A DNA stretch of 64,000 nt from Beroe forskalii (GCA_011033025.1 WFMF01000481.1:62001-126000); one strand, 5' to 3'; positions 11,955 to 23,298 are shown, numbered from the stretch's first letter. Notes: generated by a model not told the origin, from the letters alone. Program-made: numbers and translations.

Positions 11955-12744
11955 GTAGAACTATCAAATCTTAATCGTCGTTACGTTATCAGATTTAAGT
12001 TTATAACTTATTAAACCGACTTATCTTTTACCTTAGTAGCTTATCTATCACACGTGGCAGTGATACATTGCGTTTGTGTGCTTTTAGATGTTTGATAATG
12101 ATGTGATTGCGAGATGTGATCTTGAATACATGATATTGGAAGATGTGAGTGTGTCACTTGATCACGCCTCGCTTTGCCAAGTGATTTCGGGTCACTTAGC
12201 CAAGTGAGTTAGTGTGCTAGCTTCATTTGACCGCGTGTCACTTGGCTGATAAGAGGTCGTGTGTCAATTCAAATGATCACTTCTCCTTTGAATGCTTTGC
12301 TGAGCTGATTGAGGAGCTGGCACAAATTCATGCCAGATGTATTGTTTCTAATTCCACAATCTAAATCATTTGAAGTTGATTTGCGGGGAGATACAATTCT
12401 TTACGAAAAATAAGAGTGGGATAATGCTGCATGAAGAAAATATAAACTGAAAAGGGTTGAGCATTTTCCGTTTATTTATGGATGCGTAATCGTATTGCAC
12501 TGTTACAATGTCCGTATAAATGAATTTTATCCTATTTAAATGTGCTTATAATTCCTGACTCCCTCTTGTACAAATGACAAATGTAATCTCCAGTCACATA
12601 ATTCATAGATTGTTTGGAATTCACCGTTAAACTGAAGTGTGTCTGGTATGACTCCAGTTGGTAAACTAAATCTGAAACTGAAATAAGGGTTCCGTTCTGT
12701 AATAGTCTAATAGTAATTTAAATATAATCAATCCTAAAACTTGG
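11955..12744. other. Intergenic, nothing recognised
   Basis: Short irregular CACTTGGC/TGATCAC repeats occur near 12120-12290. No gene seen. Confidence 0.4.
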
Positions 12745-12980
12745 GTATGTCTCCCATATAAACGGCTCTGAGTGACGTCAGATCTAAACGTCAATTTTTC
12801 TGTACTAAACCTAATAATTGCTAACAAAACCCTAACCTTAATCCTTACCTAAACCTAACAAATCCTGACCCTAACCAGAACCCTAACTTTATTGGTTAAA
12901 GCGCTAGATGCGCTTTATTATATTTTCTGAGTGACGTCATTGTCATAGATAATGAAGGCCCTGCTTACGGGAGACTGACC
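12745..12980. mobile_element. Short TIR element with telomere-like core, copy 1
   Basis: The ends are related inverted repeats centred on TCTCCCATATAAACGG, each followed inward by TGACGTCA. The core (about 12830-12890) is a degenerate CCCTAA-type array, with AACCCTAACCTTAATCC-like units. The direct repeat AAACTTGG flanks it (12737-12744 and 12981-12988), an 8-bp duplication. A second copy in the opposite orientation lies at 45279-45521. Confidence 0.7.
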
Positions 12981-13540
12981 AAACTTGGCTCGGACGGACG
13001 TTGCCCCGTCTATTTCTTCTGACTGGATGGCTGCGAGGTTGCAAAGTGACGTCCAGCGGGAACGTTGCGCCGCGCGAGGGTAGGGTAACATCCTACGAAA
13101 CTTATGGACTCCACTGCAAAAAATAAAATTTACCCCAACCAGAGGTGTCGCGAAACCTGGTTTAGGCAATAATAATACCGTGCAACGCCACAGCATTTAA
13201 TCAAGTTTCGACTTCATTTATAAACACATATACCCCTGTTATCCGTGTTATGTTATCGACTGTTATCGTCAATCGTTGCGCGTACAAACACCTATGCGGG
13301 CTTATTATCAGTATAACCAGATGCTTACACGCGCAGAATAGCGGGCTGGTTAGCGCGCGCGCCGCGCAAGTTTCGGACTTGCCCTAAACAGGACCCTAGT
13401 TATGCGCACCAAAAGAGTTGTCGTACGATGTATGACCCGCGTCGATGAGCTGAATCAGCGCCGCGCGCGCGGCACTGATTAAGATTCTCGAGAGGGTCTG
13501 TCAATAACGTCAGACAACGAAAGAGCTGCACGCCGCGCAA
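12981..13540. repeat. GC-rich repeat block, copy 1
   Basis: CpG-rich DNA with many GCGC words. Segments such as AACGTTGCGCCGCGCGAGGG and the GGGTAGGGTAACATCCTACG run at 13060-13100 recur inverted near 44190-44250, as does the AGAGGGTCTGTCAA segment at about 13490. Together with the neighbouring telomere-like element this forms a repeat family present at 44-45.5 kb. No gene recognised. Confidence 0.6.
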
Positions 13541-14164
13541 ATTTTGACTATAATAGCATTATCACAGCTTATAAAACCATTTGTGAATTATAATCGATAC
13601 CAAAATTTACATGGTTACAATCTAACTTTGCTTTTGCCAGACGTTGTCTGGCCCATATTTTTTAAATCGGTGCGCACGCGTCTGGATCTACGATCTGGCA
13701 ACTTTGGGGCAGGGACCTGGTTCTTTCCAGTTGGGGCCTCACGCACCTCCCCCTCCCGAGTGTGCCAACTGCACTTCCCCATGCAGTTGGTATCATACAC
13801 ACCTTCCACCTGCTGGGTACTCTCTAGTACCACTCACCAGCTAAGTATTAGGGTGTTCGGAAATGATTGTCACTACAGGCTTAAAATGACAAATATGACC
13901 AAATAGGTCAAAATTTCAACATATTCGAGTGCAAGGGTCTCTGCCAGACTGAATTGCAAATTTTCAGTGTTAACGAAGATTTTTGAGTGGGTCACCTAGC
14001 TAGTTTTTTGATTGTTTTCAGGTGCTCCGCTGTACGGCGAATTCTACATCTTCTAAGCCATGTTTTTATGGTCCGATTTCACTATTCAGGACGTATTCAG
14101 GGCGTTGAGGTCCAAAACTAAAGAATAGGATGATTGGTTGACATTCGGGGCAAATTTCTGTACA
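13541..14164. other. Intergenic, nothing recognised
   Basis: Overlapping open frames on both strands (up to ~120 codons) have no family resemblance. This may include decayed upstream sequence of the LINE that becomes recognisable at about 14165. Confidence 0.4.
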
Positions 14165-15767
14165 GTTTGCATGCAAAAACTGTATTTGGATTTTATTCAT
14201 GAGTTGGGAATTTCATGGTTATTAACATCAGAATCTACACGAAGGAGACTAAATAAAGTAACTGGTGTATTGAATGAAAGTTTACTAGACCAACTTTTGT
14301 TCACTGAAGAAAACCTTGTCAATGAATATAAGCTTGGTCCTCACTTAGGCAAGAGTGACCATGTAACTCTACTACAGAACTCAATGTATCACAGTCCTCA
14401 AAGTTAGAAGAAAACAAAGTTACAAATGAAGAAAGAAGATGTTGGTCTAAAGTAACCTCTGAGGAGATCCTACAATGGTCACATGAAATATCGTGGAACT
14501 TAGATCCTGATGAAGTTGATGATATGTCTGTGAATGAACTATGGTCAATAATTTTTGAGAAATTGAATGTTATGTCAGATAGAGTTCCACTTCAAAATGT
14601 TACTAATAATATTGATATTAATTATAGTGCACCTTGGGTAAATAGATCATTGAAAAGAGCCATAAGAAATAAAAATAAAGCCTGGAATGTTTTTGATGTG
14701 AATCCTAATGTAAGAAACTGGAGTTTAGCATTAGAGAAGCAACAATTATTTGAAAAGTGTGAATGCAATGCTAGAGTCAAATATGAGAAAAAGGTTACCA
14801 AAGACCTGAAGTATAACTCACGTGCCTTTTTCTCCTATTTGAGATCATGTAACAAAGTTAAAGATATTGTTACAAGGCTAACTAAACCTGATGGCTCACG
14901 CACAACTAATGACAAGGATACAGCTGATTGTTTGGCTGATGCCTTCAGTTCAGTTTTTGTGAGTGAGCCTCATGGTCCAATGCCTGAAAGTTGCTATAAA
15001 ACAGACAATGTGAAGCAATCTGAAAATCTGATGATAACAGTTGATGAAGTGCGCAATGAGTTAAAAGCTTGATGTCTTCAAGAGTTTTGGCCCAGATAAG
15101 ATTCATCCAAAGCTATTGAAGACATTAGCTGAAAATAGTGATTTTGTAAGTATTATAACAGTTTTGTTTAATAAATGTGTAAATGAAGCAAATATCCCTG
15201 ATATTTGGAAGGAAGCAAATGTAGTAGCACTTCACAAAAAGGAATCAAGGAATGATCCTTATAATTACAGACCAGTGTCCCTCACTTGTATTATTTGTAA
15301 AGTCTACGAAAAAGTTTATTAGACAGCATATTCTTCATTATGTTGAAAAGGAAATAGTAGAAGATCAACATGGTTTTGTACCAAAGAAATCATGCTTATC
15401 TAATCTCTTAGAATCAGTTGAGTCCATCATTAGTTTGGTTGAAGAAGGTTTCCCAGTTGATGTGTTATTTTTAGACTTTATGAAAGCTTTTGACCAAGTG
15501 CCTCATTATAGGCTCCTCATCAAATTAGAAAATTGTGGAATAAGCAGTAATTTGTTAGCTATCATTCAAGACTTTTTATCTAATAGAACAATGAGAACAG
15601 TAATTAGAGGAGAATATTCTGATATAAAGTATGTTAGATCAGGTGTTCCACAAGGATCAGTCTTAGGACCTTTATTGTTCATCCTCTTTATTAACGATCT
15701 GCCTAATGAAATTAAAAATGTAACTAAAATCTTTGCAGATGATTTGAAAATTGTTGTAAGAGTTAAT
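14165..15767 (+). mobile_element. CR1-group LINE (host element), 5' portion
   Basis: Contains the end of an apurinic-like endonuclease domain (LDQLLFTEEN and GKSDHV, about 14290-14365), a linker, and most of a reverse transcriptase (RT) domain. RT motifs are HGFVPKKSCLSNLLE (palm approach), VLFLDFMKAFDQVPH, SGVPQGSVLGPLLF and FADD (about 15735). Frames change near 14407, 15072 and 15320, so the element is dead. At 15767 the coding sequence is cut by a second LINE and resumes, in frame, at 18692. The sequence style is that of the CR1/Jockey superfamily. Confidence 0.85.
14524..15767 (+). pseudogene. LINE pol protein, linker and RT, frameshifted
   Basis: 14524-15072 encodes a basic linker (APWVNRSLKRAIRNKNKAW and on) typical of the segment between endonuclease and RT. 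After a frameshift the RT thumb-side start (IPDIWKEANVVALHKK, NYRPVSLTC) is read to about 15322. A second frameshift leads to the palm domain at 15322-15767 with the catalytic Asp pair in FADD. In CR1-type elements this protein nicks DNA and copies the RNA at the target. Multiple frameshifts make it non-functional. Confidence 0.8.
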
Positions 15768-15789
15768 CCAGCCTTGAACAAAGTTACTG

Positions 15790-16869
15790 GGTTTAAATCT
15801 TTTGAAGTTTCTGAAAGTATAGTCAAAGGTAACAATGAGCTCATTCGATTATGCACTGTCTACAGGACCACAAGTTCTAAGACAAAAAGAAAAGTACAAT
15901 GAAACAAAGATCAATTCATTTCTTGATGAGTTTGATACTTATCTTGATCATCTAGCTGATAAATCTGGTTTCCCTGTTATATGTGGGGACTTCAACTTTC
16001 ATGTTCAGGATGGAAATGATTTTTATGCCAAAAATTTGTGGCATTGTATGAAAGTAAAGGTTTTACTCAACATGTTACTGATCCAACTCACTATTGTGGA
16101 AGTACTCTGGACTTGGTTTAACCTTGAGTTCTGCAAAGGATAACATTCCTTTGAAGAACTTGACTGTTGATCAAAACACAGGTACAACATCAGATCATTA
16201 CCTTGTATCATTTGCTTTGCCCGTGGTTTTAAAGCAACAGAAACCTGATCAAAAGATAATTGTTAAAGAGGTCAGAGAATATGCAAAAATTGACATATCA
16301 GAATTTAGAGAGAATCTGTTTTTTCTCCAATAAACTTTACAAACTTTGAGTCAGTTGACCAGGCTGTTGAAATATACTCAGAAACAGTCACTAGAATTTT
16401 GAATGATCATGCCCCATATGTGACCAAAAGATTTAATCAAAATCGGTCCCCTTGGTGGAATAGTGAATGTCAAAATGCAAGAACCGAAGCAAGAAAAGTG
16501 CAGAGAAAATTGGCAAAAGATCCACATGATTCAAAACTTTGTGAGTTATATGGTGAAAAATGCATTGACAAGGCAATCATTATTGACAACACCAGAAATA
16601 GGTATTATGATGGGAAGTTGGCTTCAACTAAAAATGATCCTAAGAGCACATACAAGATTATAAATCACCTTCTTGATAGAGAATTTGGAGCAAACAAACT
16701 TCCTAATGACTCTGAGGATAGTGTTATTGCCCAAAATTCAGTTCATTTTTTCAATGAAAAAGTCTATTCAATATATAGTAATATAGATAAGAAGAACCAA
16801 GGAACCCCCAACAGCCAGCCTGTGTTTGCTCAATGTGGCACTGATGTTTGCAGGTCTGTCATGCTTTAA
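15790..16869 (+). pseudogene. Nested LINE endonuclease remnant and linker
   Basis: Endonuclease signatures are seen: SFEVSES with LCTVYR (15800-15870), VICGDFNFHVQD (15976-16012) and TSDHYLVSF (about 16190-16215). They are split by several frameshifts (near 15870, 16100 and 16330). A linker with APYVTKRFNQNRSPWWNSEC (16410-16470) follows in one frame to 16869, where a stop interrupts. The N-terminal endonuclease half is absent. Confidence 0.75.
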
Positions 16870-16934
16870 GGAAATTTCAATTGAAGAGCTTATGGACCTT
16901 GCTATGAACCTTCCTGATAAGTCTTGTCCTTTAG

Positions 16935-18458
16935 ATGCTTTTGCCCATCAATCTGTTTAAAGAGTCTCTCCCAGAGTTGATACATGTGCTCCACTATATT
17001 GTCAATGAATCTCTCAGGACAGGAAAGTTTCCTACAGCTTTCAAAACAGCAGTTGTGAGGCCAGGACTGAAAAAACCTAATCTTGATTCAAATGTCTTAA
17101 ATAACTATCGTCCAATAAGTAATTTGTCCTATGTCTCTAAATTGATAGAAAAAGTGGTTCATAAGCAGCTTGTGGATCACATTGAAAGTCAAGGACTATT
17201 TGCTGAACTACAGTCAGGGTATCGTAAGAATCATAGCTGTGAAACTGCTGTTTTGAAGATCCAGAATGATTTATTAATGTTGATGGACAAAAAAGACAAC
17301 ACAGTCCTACTTCTTTTAGATCTTAGTGCAGCATTTGATACAATCAATCATTCTTTGCTCCTCAAAAGACTACGATACACATATAATATCACTGGGATTG
17401 CACTTTCATGGATAGAATCTTACTTGAAGGACAGAAAATTCACTGTTTTGGTCAATGGTTGTTATTCCCCTGAGTGCACTCTTGAAATAGGAGTACCACA
17501 GGGATCTATTCTAGGACCTCTCCTTTTCATTTTGTACACCAAAGACCTGGAGAAAATAGTTACTAATTATGGTTTGTCCATTCATTTGTATGCTGATGAC
17601 ACTCAGGTGTACTTTTCATTCAATGTACATAGTTCTTCTCCTGATTTGACAAAGATTAAGTGCTGCTTTGCTGAATTACGAGCATGGATGAGCGCAAACT
17701 ACTTAAAGATGAATGATGACAAAACAGAATTTGTTGACATAGGTTACTATGTGAGTCCCATAGATACACTTGACCTTGGACATGATGCATGTAATTTATC
17801 TGTAAGTCCAGTATTAGCAGCTAAAAATCTTGGTTTCCATTTTGATCATAGACTTAGTATGGATGATCAAGTAAGTCATGTTTCCCAGATTTGTTATTTG
17901 AACTTGAGAAACATCAAAAAGATTGGATCCAGACTCACCCATGACTTAAAGGTTCAGTTGGTGCATGCAAACATTTTGTCGGTATTGGACTATTGTAATT
18001 CGAGTTATGCAGGCATTACAGATAAAAACCTGCAAAGACTTCAGAAAATTCAGAACAATGCTGTGCGATTTATTTTTAAATTGAATGGAAAGAAAAAGTG
18101 GCAGTCAATAAGTCCTTATCTTAAGAAGCTTCATTTTTTGCCAGTAATTTACAGAATCAAATTTAAAGTTGCTTTGTTAGTTTACAAGTGCATCAATAAT
18201 TTAGCTCCTAGTTATTTGAAGAATTTGATATCATTAAGAGATACTAAAAGGATGAGTTTGAGGTTAGATGATGATTTCTTTTTACTAAAAACGCCTAGTC
18301 CTGTTAACTTGAAAAGAACAGAAGGTGCTTTTCAATATTATGGTCCAAAAGTCTGGAATAGTTTACCTTATGATATTAGAAGTATAGGAGAAATTGATAA
18401 GTTTAAGAAATCCTTGAAGACATATTATTTTGAAGATGCATTTTCAAAAATTGATTAA
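16935..18458 (+). CDS. Nested LINE reverse transcriptase (507 codons)
   Basis: One uninterrupted frame covers the RT domain and C-terminal region. Motifs in order: NNYRPISNLSYVSKLIEKVV (about residues 56-75), LQSGYRKNHSCETAVLK, VLLLLDLSAAFDTINHSLLL, GVPQGSILGPLLFILY and HLYADDTQVYFSF (about 219-231) with the catalytic YADD intact. The C-terminal part includes LDYCNSSYAGI, then a W-N-S-LP motif (about residues 475-478) near the end. The product would copy LINE RNA at nicked target DNA. The frame is open, but upstream parts are broken, so it is a fragment of a pol protein rather than an independent gene. Confidence 0.8.
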   Translation: MLLPINLFKESLPELIHVLHYIVNESLRTGKFPTAFKTAVVRPGLKKPNLDSNVLNNYRPISNLSYVSKLIEKVVHKQLVDHIESQGLFAELQSGYRKNHSCETAVLKIQNDLLMLMDKKDNTVLLLLDLSAAFDTINHSLLLKRLRYTYNITGIALSWIESYLKDRKFTVLVNGCYSPECTLEIGVPQGSILGPLLFILYTKDLEKIVTNYGLSIHLYADDTQVYFSFNVHSSSPDLTKIKCCFAELRAWMSANYLKMNDDKTEFVDIGYYVSPIDTLDLGHDACNLSVSPVLAAKNLGFHFDHRLSMDDQVSHVSQICYLNLRNIKKIGSRLTHDLKVQLVHANILSVLDYCNSSYAGITDKNLQRLQKIQNNAVRFIFKLNGKKKWQSISPYLKKLHFLPVIYRIKFKVALLVYKCINNLAPSYLKNLISLRDTKRMSLRLDDDFFLLKTPSPVNLKRTEGAFQYYGPKVWNSLPYDIRSIGEIDKFKKSLKTYYFEDAFSKID

Positions 18459-18691
18459 ATTCTTTATGGGTATGGTAGGATTAATCATTTTGGTAATGAT
18501 TTATATTAGATATTTTTCTTGGGTGCATTTTTGACTTTCTTGGGTGCATTTTTTGACTTTAAACACTTTTGCTATCTGAGTCTTTAAGTTAAGTTTTAGT
18601 CACGCTTAAATGGCTAGAGTAGTTCCCTCCTAGATATCTATTTGACAATGTCTAAGCGTGTAATAAATGCTTCAATTTATTTATTTATTTA

Positions 18692-19290
18692 AATGCTATC
18701 AACAGTGATAATATCAATGCTGATTTGAAATTATTGGAAAATTGGGAGGAAACATGGCTTTTGAAATTTAATGTTGATAAGTGTAAAGTTATGCATATTG
18801 ATATCAATGACAATCTTATGAATAATTATTTCCTGCACAATAGAACTCTTGAAGAAACATCTGTCGAAAAGGACCTAGGTGTTATGATTGATAATAATAA
18901 ATTAATAATAGATTAAATTGGGATACAAATATTAATAAGTGTATAAAAGATGCAAATAGAACAATTGCTTGGGTTAGTAGAAATGTAATTAATAAAGATA
19001 TTGATATAATGTTGAGAATATACAAAGCACTTATAAGGCCTAAGCTAGAGTACTGTGTCCAACTGTGGTGTCCTGCTGCTCACCATGGGAACTGGGCTAC
19101 CATATTGGAGCTGGAAGGTGTCCAGCGTCGTTTCACAAGACTGATAAATGGCATTGGTACACTCCCATATAGTGAGTGGCTTGACCAACTTAAATTGACA
19201 ACATTAGCTGAAAGGAGGATAAGGGGTGATCTTATAGAGACTTTCAAAGTTGTTAGTAATGAAGTCGTGTTAATCCAAAAATGTCTGAAA
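18692..19290 (+). mobile_element. CR1-group LINE (host element), 3' portion
   Basis: Continuation of the LINE interrupted at 15767. Typical RT C-terminal motifs are WLLKFNVDKCKVMHI (18750-18795), EKDLGVMI (18868-18891), then after a frameshift near 18910 IYKALIRPKLEYCVQLWCP (19016-19072) and RRIRGDLIETFKVV (19213-19254). Recognisable similarity fades after about 19260. A hAT-like element begins at 19537. Confidence 0.8.
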
Positions 19291-19750
19291 AAGACGAATA
19301 TCACATCAAAAAGTCACTCCCGTCAGCCGTTTCTCCAGAAAATTTCAAGTGGCAATCTTTTCCGAACGCACTATTATAATAACTTCACTATCCAACCCCT
19401 CACGGTATATCAACATTTGACTTTACATTATAACCACCCTAGCCCCCTCTTTCTTAATCTATACTATTCTTTTTATCTCTGCATGTCAGATCACTGGAAT
19501 TTGCATTATGTCTCTCCATCACGATACTACGATAGACAAGGATCGACCGAGGGGCAGATTTCTGACCGAGGCCGAGGCCGAGGAAAACGAAAATCTGAAA
19601 TTTCAACCGAGGCCGAGGCCGAGGAAAACGACGATCTAAAATTTTGACCGAGGCCGAGGCCGAGTCCTCGGTGCCCTAATTTGCACCGAGGCCGAGGCCG
19701 AGGCCGAGGATTTTGGTGGATATTTTCAACAATTTGAACGGATCACCACA

Positions 19751-20570
19751 ATAAAACTAAATTTTTTTCAATAAAACTAAATTTTTATTTTCTTGGCAAC
19801 TCTACAATCAACATATATAGTATAAAATATCTATATATCGTCTACTGCACCGGAATGATGAGATTGATAACATACCCTGCGACCCCATTCAAAAACCCAG
19901 GCAACTTATGCAACATATTGTACTAACATCTAGGATAATAAAAGGACAAAATTACTAACATGTGACCTGCTTGACGGTTGACAACAAACATCCACAGAAA
20001 TAAAATTGTGAAAATAATCAACAGTTCCGATTGTATACATTTACCAGTCGCTAGAGGACACTGTTCATCACTGTTTACAAATGCTATTGCAGCATTGCTC
20101 CTCCTCTGCCAGGGAGCTCAAGTTACAGAAACAGGCAACCCCGTTCATATTTGTATGTCAGGTTGCCCAGATCTAGGCAACCCACTGTATTATTGTATGT
20201 TGCGTTGCAAAAGCGTGTTAGTCATTTTCATGTTAGTCCAACAGTGAAGTGGGAGGTAGATAATCGAATTGGCACTATGTAGAGAGAGGGGTGTCCTGTT
20301 CCTCTCCACGCTATGCTCTGAGCTATTTCATAATTCAATCAAAATGCTTGCATATTATCCCCAATTCCCATTGATATGCAAGGTTACTCCTTGAAGAAAT
20401 GTGCCTAAAAAATACTTAAGAACTTGAATAGCTCGGTGGTGGCTGGTTATTGCATTACGTCCCCATTTTAGAGAGGAGTAGAAACATGTATGAATGTTGT
20501 GATAGTATAGTCATAATTATGATTGTGTGACGACACTGAAACAATACTAACATGACGTCCTTCATTTGTT
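19751..20570. other. Insertion/replacement specific to hAT-like copy 2
   Basis: Copy 1 has only about 12 bp here (8597-8609). The block starts with two copies of ATAAAACTAAATTTTT and has no clear terminal repeats or target duplication. It contains an 89-codon open frame (19978-20247) with no recognisable similarity. Confidence 0.55.
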
Positions 20571-21180
20571 GGAAAAATTCAAAACTACTTTAGGAGGTGT
20601 ATTTATATGAGATAAAATTTTGGTAAGTTGAAAACATGGAGATTTTCTCAATCATTACTCTTGTTATCATATGATAATGACGTCATTTTGAACTGCCATG
20701 GTGTATGAAAAAATGGGGATTTTTCTGAAATATCCCCAAATTACAACCTTTTATAAATAAACCTCCTATAAATAAACCTCCTAAGGTAATTGAAATTGTT
20801 TTGTGGACCGTAGATCTTAACTGCATTATTTGTACTTATTATTTATCTTATCTGGACAAATGCAAGCACATTTCCCTGCAAGGGACCTGTATGAGACCTC
20901 ATCGAGCATGATATAGCATAGTATACTATTTTTTTTTTAATTTTGAAGGTTTTACTTTTATTCCAATAGCCGTACAGCCAATGACAGGAATCGAAGGATT
21001 CAAGTGTAATCAAGCCAGTAATCAAGTGACGGTTATTAAGGAAGTGTAATCCGTACTTTATTCGCCCGAGACTTCGCTGCAATGGGCAGCTCCTCATTTA
21101 ACCCTCCCGCACAGTTTCCTATACACTCGGCTGAGTGAACTGTCAGGCTGCATAGGCTCGAGATAAATCTCTCACCCTTA

Positions 21181-21259
21181 GCTTAGTCGTGCTTACCGGG
21201 ATTCGAACTCAGAATCTTTGGATCCTATGCTCAAATCGATACCACTACACCACTGACCC
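21181..21259 (-). repeat. tRNA-derived SINE-like block, copy 2
   Basis: Same block as 9222-9299. Here the minus strand reads GAGTTCGAATCCCGGT, a better B box than copy 1, while the 3' side differs by a few bases. Confidence 0.6.
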
Positions 21260-21419
21260 TTTTTAGTAGGTAATAGGTATTGTTTTGTATGTTCATAGAA
21301 AGATAGAATACCTATAATACAAGACAAAGGCTTATAAAATTTGGTCTTGCAGGCATCTGTCTATTTCGACTTCTTTCACTTCTGTAGCCTAAATTTAGTG
21401 CTTAAGGTTTGGCGTTGCT

Positions 21420-22380
21420 TCCTATTTGACAACAGTTAGCAAGGTTCTAGGGGCGGTAGCCCCCACAAGCCAGACGTTCAGATAAGATTGAAAATTGGTG
21501 CCTCAAAAACTCAAAAGAGCAAAAGGATTTCACTTCAATTCTTGCCTATTTTCTGCAAGACTCTCCAAAACAAAATCATGGCAGCAACGTAAGTACAATG
21601 CTGGGCAGGGGTCTGGGGGCGGCAGCCCCAGAAGCCAGACGTTTAGATTAGATTGAATTGGTACCTCAGTATGATTTCACATCAATTCTTGCCTACTTTC
21701 TACAAGACTCTTCAAGGAAAAAATCATGGCAGCAACGTAAGTACCACAGGCCCTACAGTGCTAGGCAGGGGTTTGGGGGCAGCAGCTCCCAGAAGCCAGG
21801 CGTTTAGATTAGATTAAATTGGTTCCTCAATAGGATTTCACTTCAATTCTTGCCTATTTTCGACGAGACTGGTCGGAGAAAAATCACCGCAGCGACTAAA
21901 GTACGGTATTAGGCGGGGGTCTGGAGGCGGCAGCCCCTAGAACCAGACGTTTAGATTATAGATTAGATAATAGATTAGATTAGATTGGTGCCTTAACAGG
22001 ATTTCACTTCAATTCTTGCCCATTATCGACGAGACTGGTCGAAAAAATCACGGCAGCCACTTAAGACGTGAATTAAATTGAAGCTCCTTGAATAGAATTT
22101 TATCAATATTTTACAATACCTGCCGAATTAAAATCGCGGCAATAACTAACTAACTACTATACATAATGTTAAATGCTTATGGGGGTATGGTGCGGCAGCC
22201 AAACGTTCAGAGTAAGTGAAATTGAATTTAACCAATAGGTTTTCATTAATTTTTTGCATATCTAGGTACTATCCAGATGACAATGGCCGCACTAAAATCA
22301 AGGCAGTTTTTAAAAGTCTGAATAACTGCTTAAGCATGGGTATTGGGCGGCAGCCCCTATAAGCCAGACGTTTGGCTAAG
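21420..22380. repeat. ~150-170-bp satellite inside hAT-like copy 2
   Basis: The same array as 9480-10400 with near-identical unit order. Several units keep a fuller GGGGGCGGCAGCCCC hairpin than in copy 1. Confidence 0.8.
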
Positions 22381-22720
22381 ACTAAATTCAATTATCAGAT
22401 TATAGACTAAATTTCTTCCTACCCATTTTTTCATATTTTGACGAGACTAGTCAAATAAAAGGACGTCAGTTTTTTGACTTCTATGATGGCCACAGTTCAT
22501 CAAATGTTTCAAGATCTTTCAAATAAATCATACTAGTTATTTTTGGGCCTTTTTCAAATAAAATTCAGGTTTTTCCTGCTATCAAATATGGATATTTTCC
22601 TTTAAAATTCCTCGGTTAAATCCTCGGCAAATCTATAAAAACTCGGCCGAGGCCGAGGAGAATTGGGATTTAAAATGACCGAGGCCGAGGCATTCCGAGG
22701 ATTTGCAATTCTGACCGAGG

Positions 22721-23156
22721 GGCGACAATAGCTGGAAGAAATGAGCCAAGGAAAGGGGAGCATGGTGTGAAGTAAGGTGAGGAGGGTGATAACAGGGGGG
22801 GGGGGTCAGAAAATGAGGTGAGGTGGCACTGAGCTGGGTGAGAGTCAGCTCAGTGTTGCCCTTCGTTTCCATAAACGGTTAGCGCGGTTAGCAGTGCTAA
22901 CGGGAGGAATTTTTTTGATACTGGGAGGATCTTTACTTATTAAGCCGATTTTAGTGAAAGTAAAGATGCAAATCCATGGACCATGACAATATAGTTTTTA
23001 AACTTTCTCTTCAAATCTGTGGCGGTAGAATTTCTATTTTGCAACGTTTCACTTAGTATTGCAAGCAAACTTCATTTTTTAAAACTATCAGAAAGACAAT
23101 TATCGTCTTGATATTGTATTTCATGTTACCGTTTCACTGACAGCTGTTTGCTCGAC
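22721..23156. other. Upstream region of kinase fragment
   Basis: Purine-rich start with a run of about ten G (22795-22805), then AT-rich DNA. It should hold the promoter of the downstream kinase exon, if that was ever transcribed here, but no motif can be assigned. Confidence 0.4.
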
Positions 23157-23298
23157 ATGTCAAGTATTCTACTGCTAGGAGATGTTGTATTAGATAAGAA
23201 TTATCTAGGAACGTCTACAAATCTCGCGCCAGAAGCTCCTATTCCAGTGGTAGATGTAACCGCAACCACTTCAACTTTAGGCGGAATTGGAAATGTTG
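23157..23298 (+). pseudogene. Heptose-phosphate kinase-like N-terminus (PfkB family), truncated
   Basis: From the ATG at 23157 the 47-codon frame reads like the start of the kinase domain of HldE/RfaE. This bacterial enzyme phosphorylates D-glycero-manno-heptose 7-phosphate on the way to ADP-heptose. Diagnostic pieces in order: a beta strand ending in LLLGDVVLDKNYLG (residues ~4-17, family GD..LD....G), APEAPIPVVDV (~23-33, family SPEAPVPVV) and LGGIGNVA (~40-47, family GGAANVA). The sugar-binding GG is present, with Ile-Gly for the usual Ala-Ala. Immediately after GNVA a mobile-element terminus (CTTACCTTCC) starts, and the kinase sequence does not resume anywhere in the window. The gene is either interrupted or only a fragment. 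The family match is by memory. Confidence 0.6.

Larger units (their letters stand above)
15768..18691 (+). mobile_element. CR1-group LINE nested in the first LINE
   Basis: Starts within an endonuclease domain, so it is 5' truncated. It runs through a complete RT and ends with (ATTT)n at about 18672-18691, the short 3' microsatellite tail seen in CR1/L2-type elements. The host LINE reading frame is continuous once this block is removed (host codons end ...RVN at 15767 and resume NAINSDN... at 18692). At most 3-5 bp (AAT-like) could be a target duplication. It is distinct from the host LINE: SAAFDTINHSLLL against MKAFDQVPHYRLL. Confidence 0.85.
19537..22720. mobile_element. hAT-like element, CCGAGG family, copy 2, 3'-truncated
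   Basis: The left end is the same CAAGGATCGACCGAGG terminus and subterminal block as copy 1, and the body is highly similar throughout. It lacks the foldback insertion found in copy 1 (empty site near 19720-19728) and has its own ~820-bp insertion/replacement at about 19751-20570. Similarity to copy 1 stops abruptly at 22720, within the right subterminal CCGAGG block. The right terminus is missing and no target duplication can be shown. Confidence 0.8.

Noticed and set aside
13544..13906. 120-codon plus-strand gene
   Set aside because: Overlapped by open frames on both strands, no family resemblance, and located next to LINE debris.
23157..23298. Kinase fragment as bacterial contamination
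   Set aside because: It is joined without a break to repeat families that recur elsewhere in this contig, and an animal-type element terminus interrupts it, so contamination is unlikely though not excluded.
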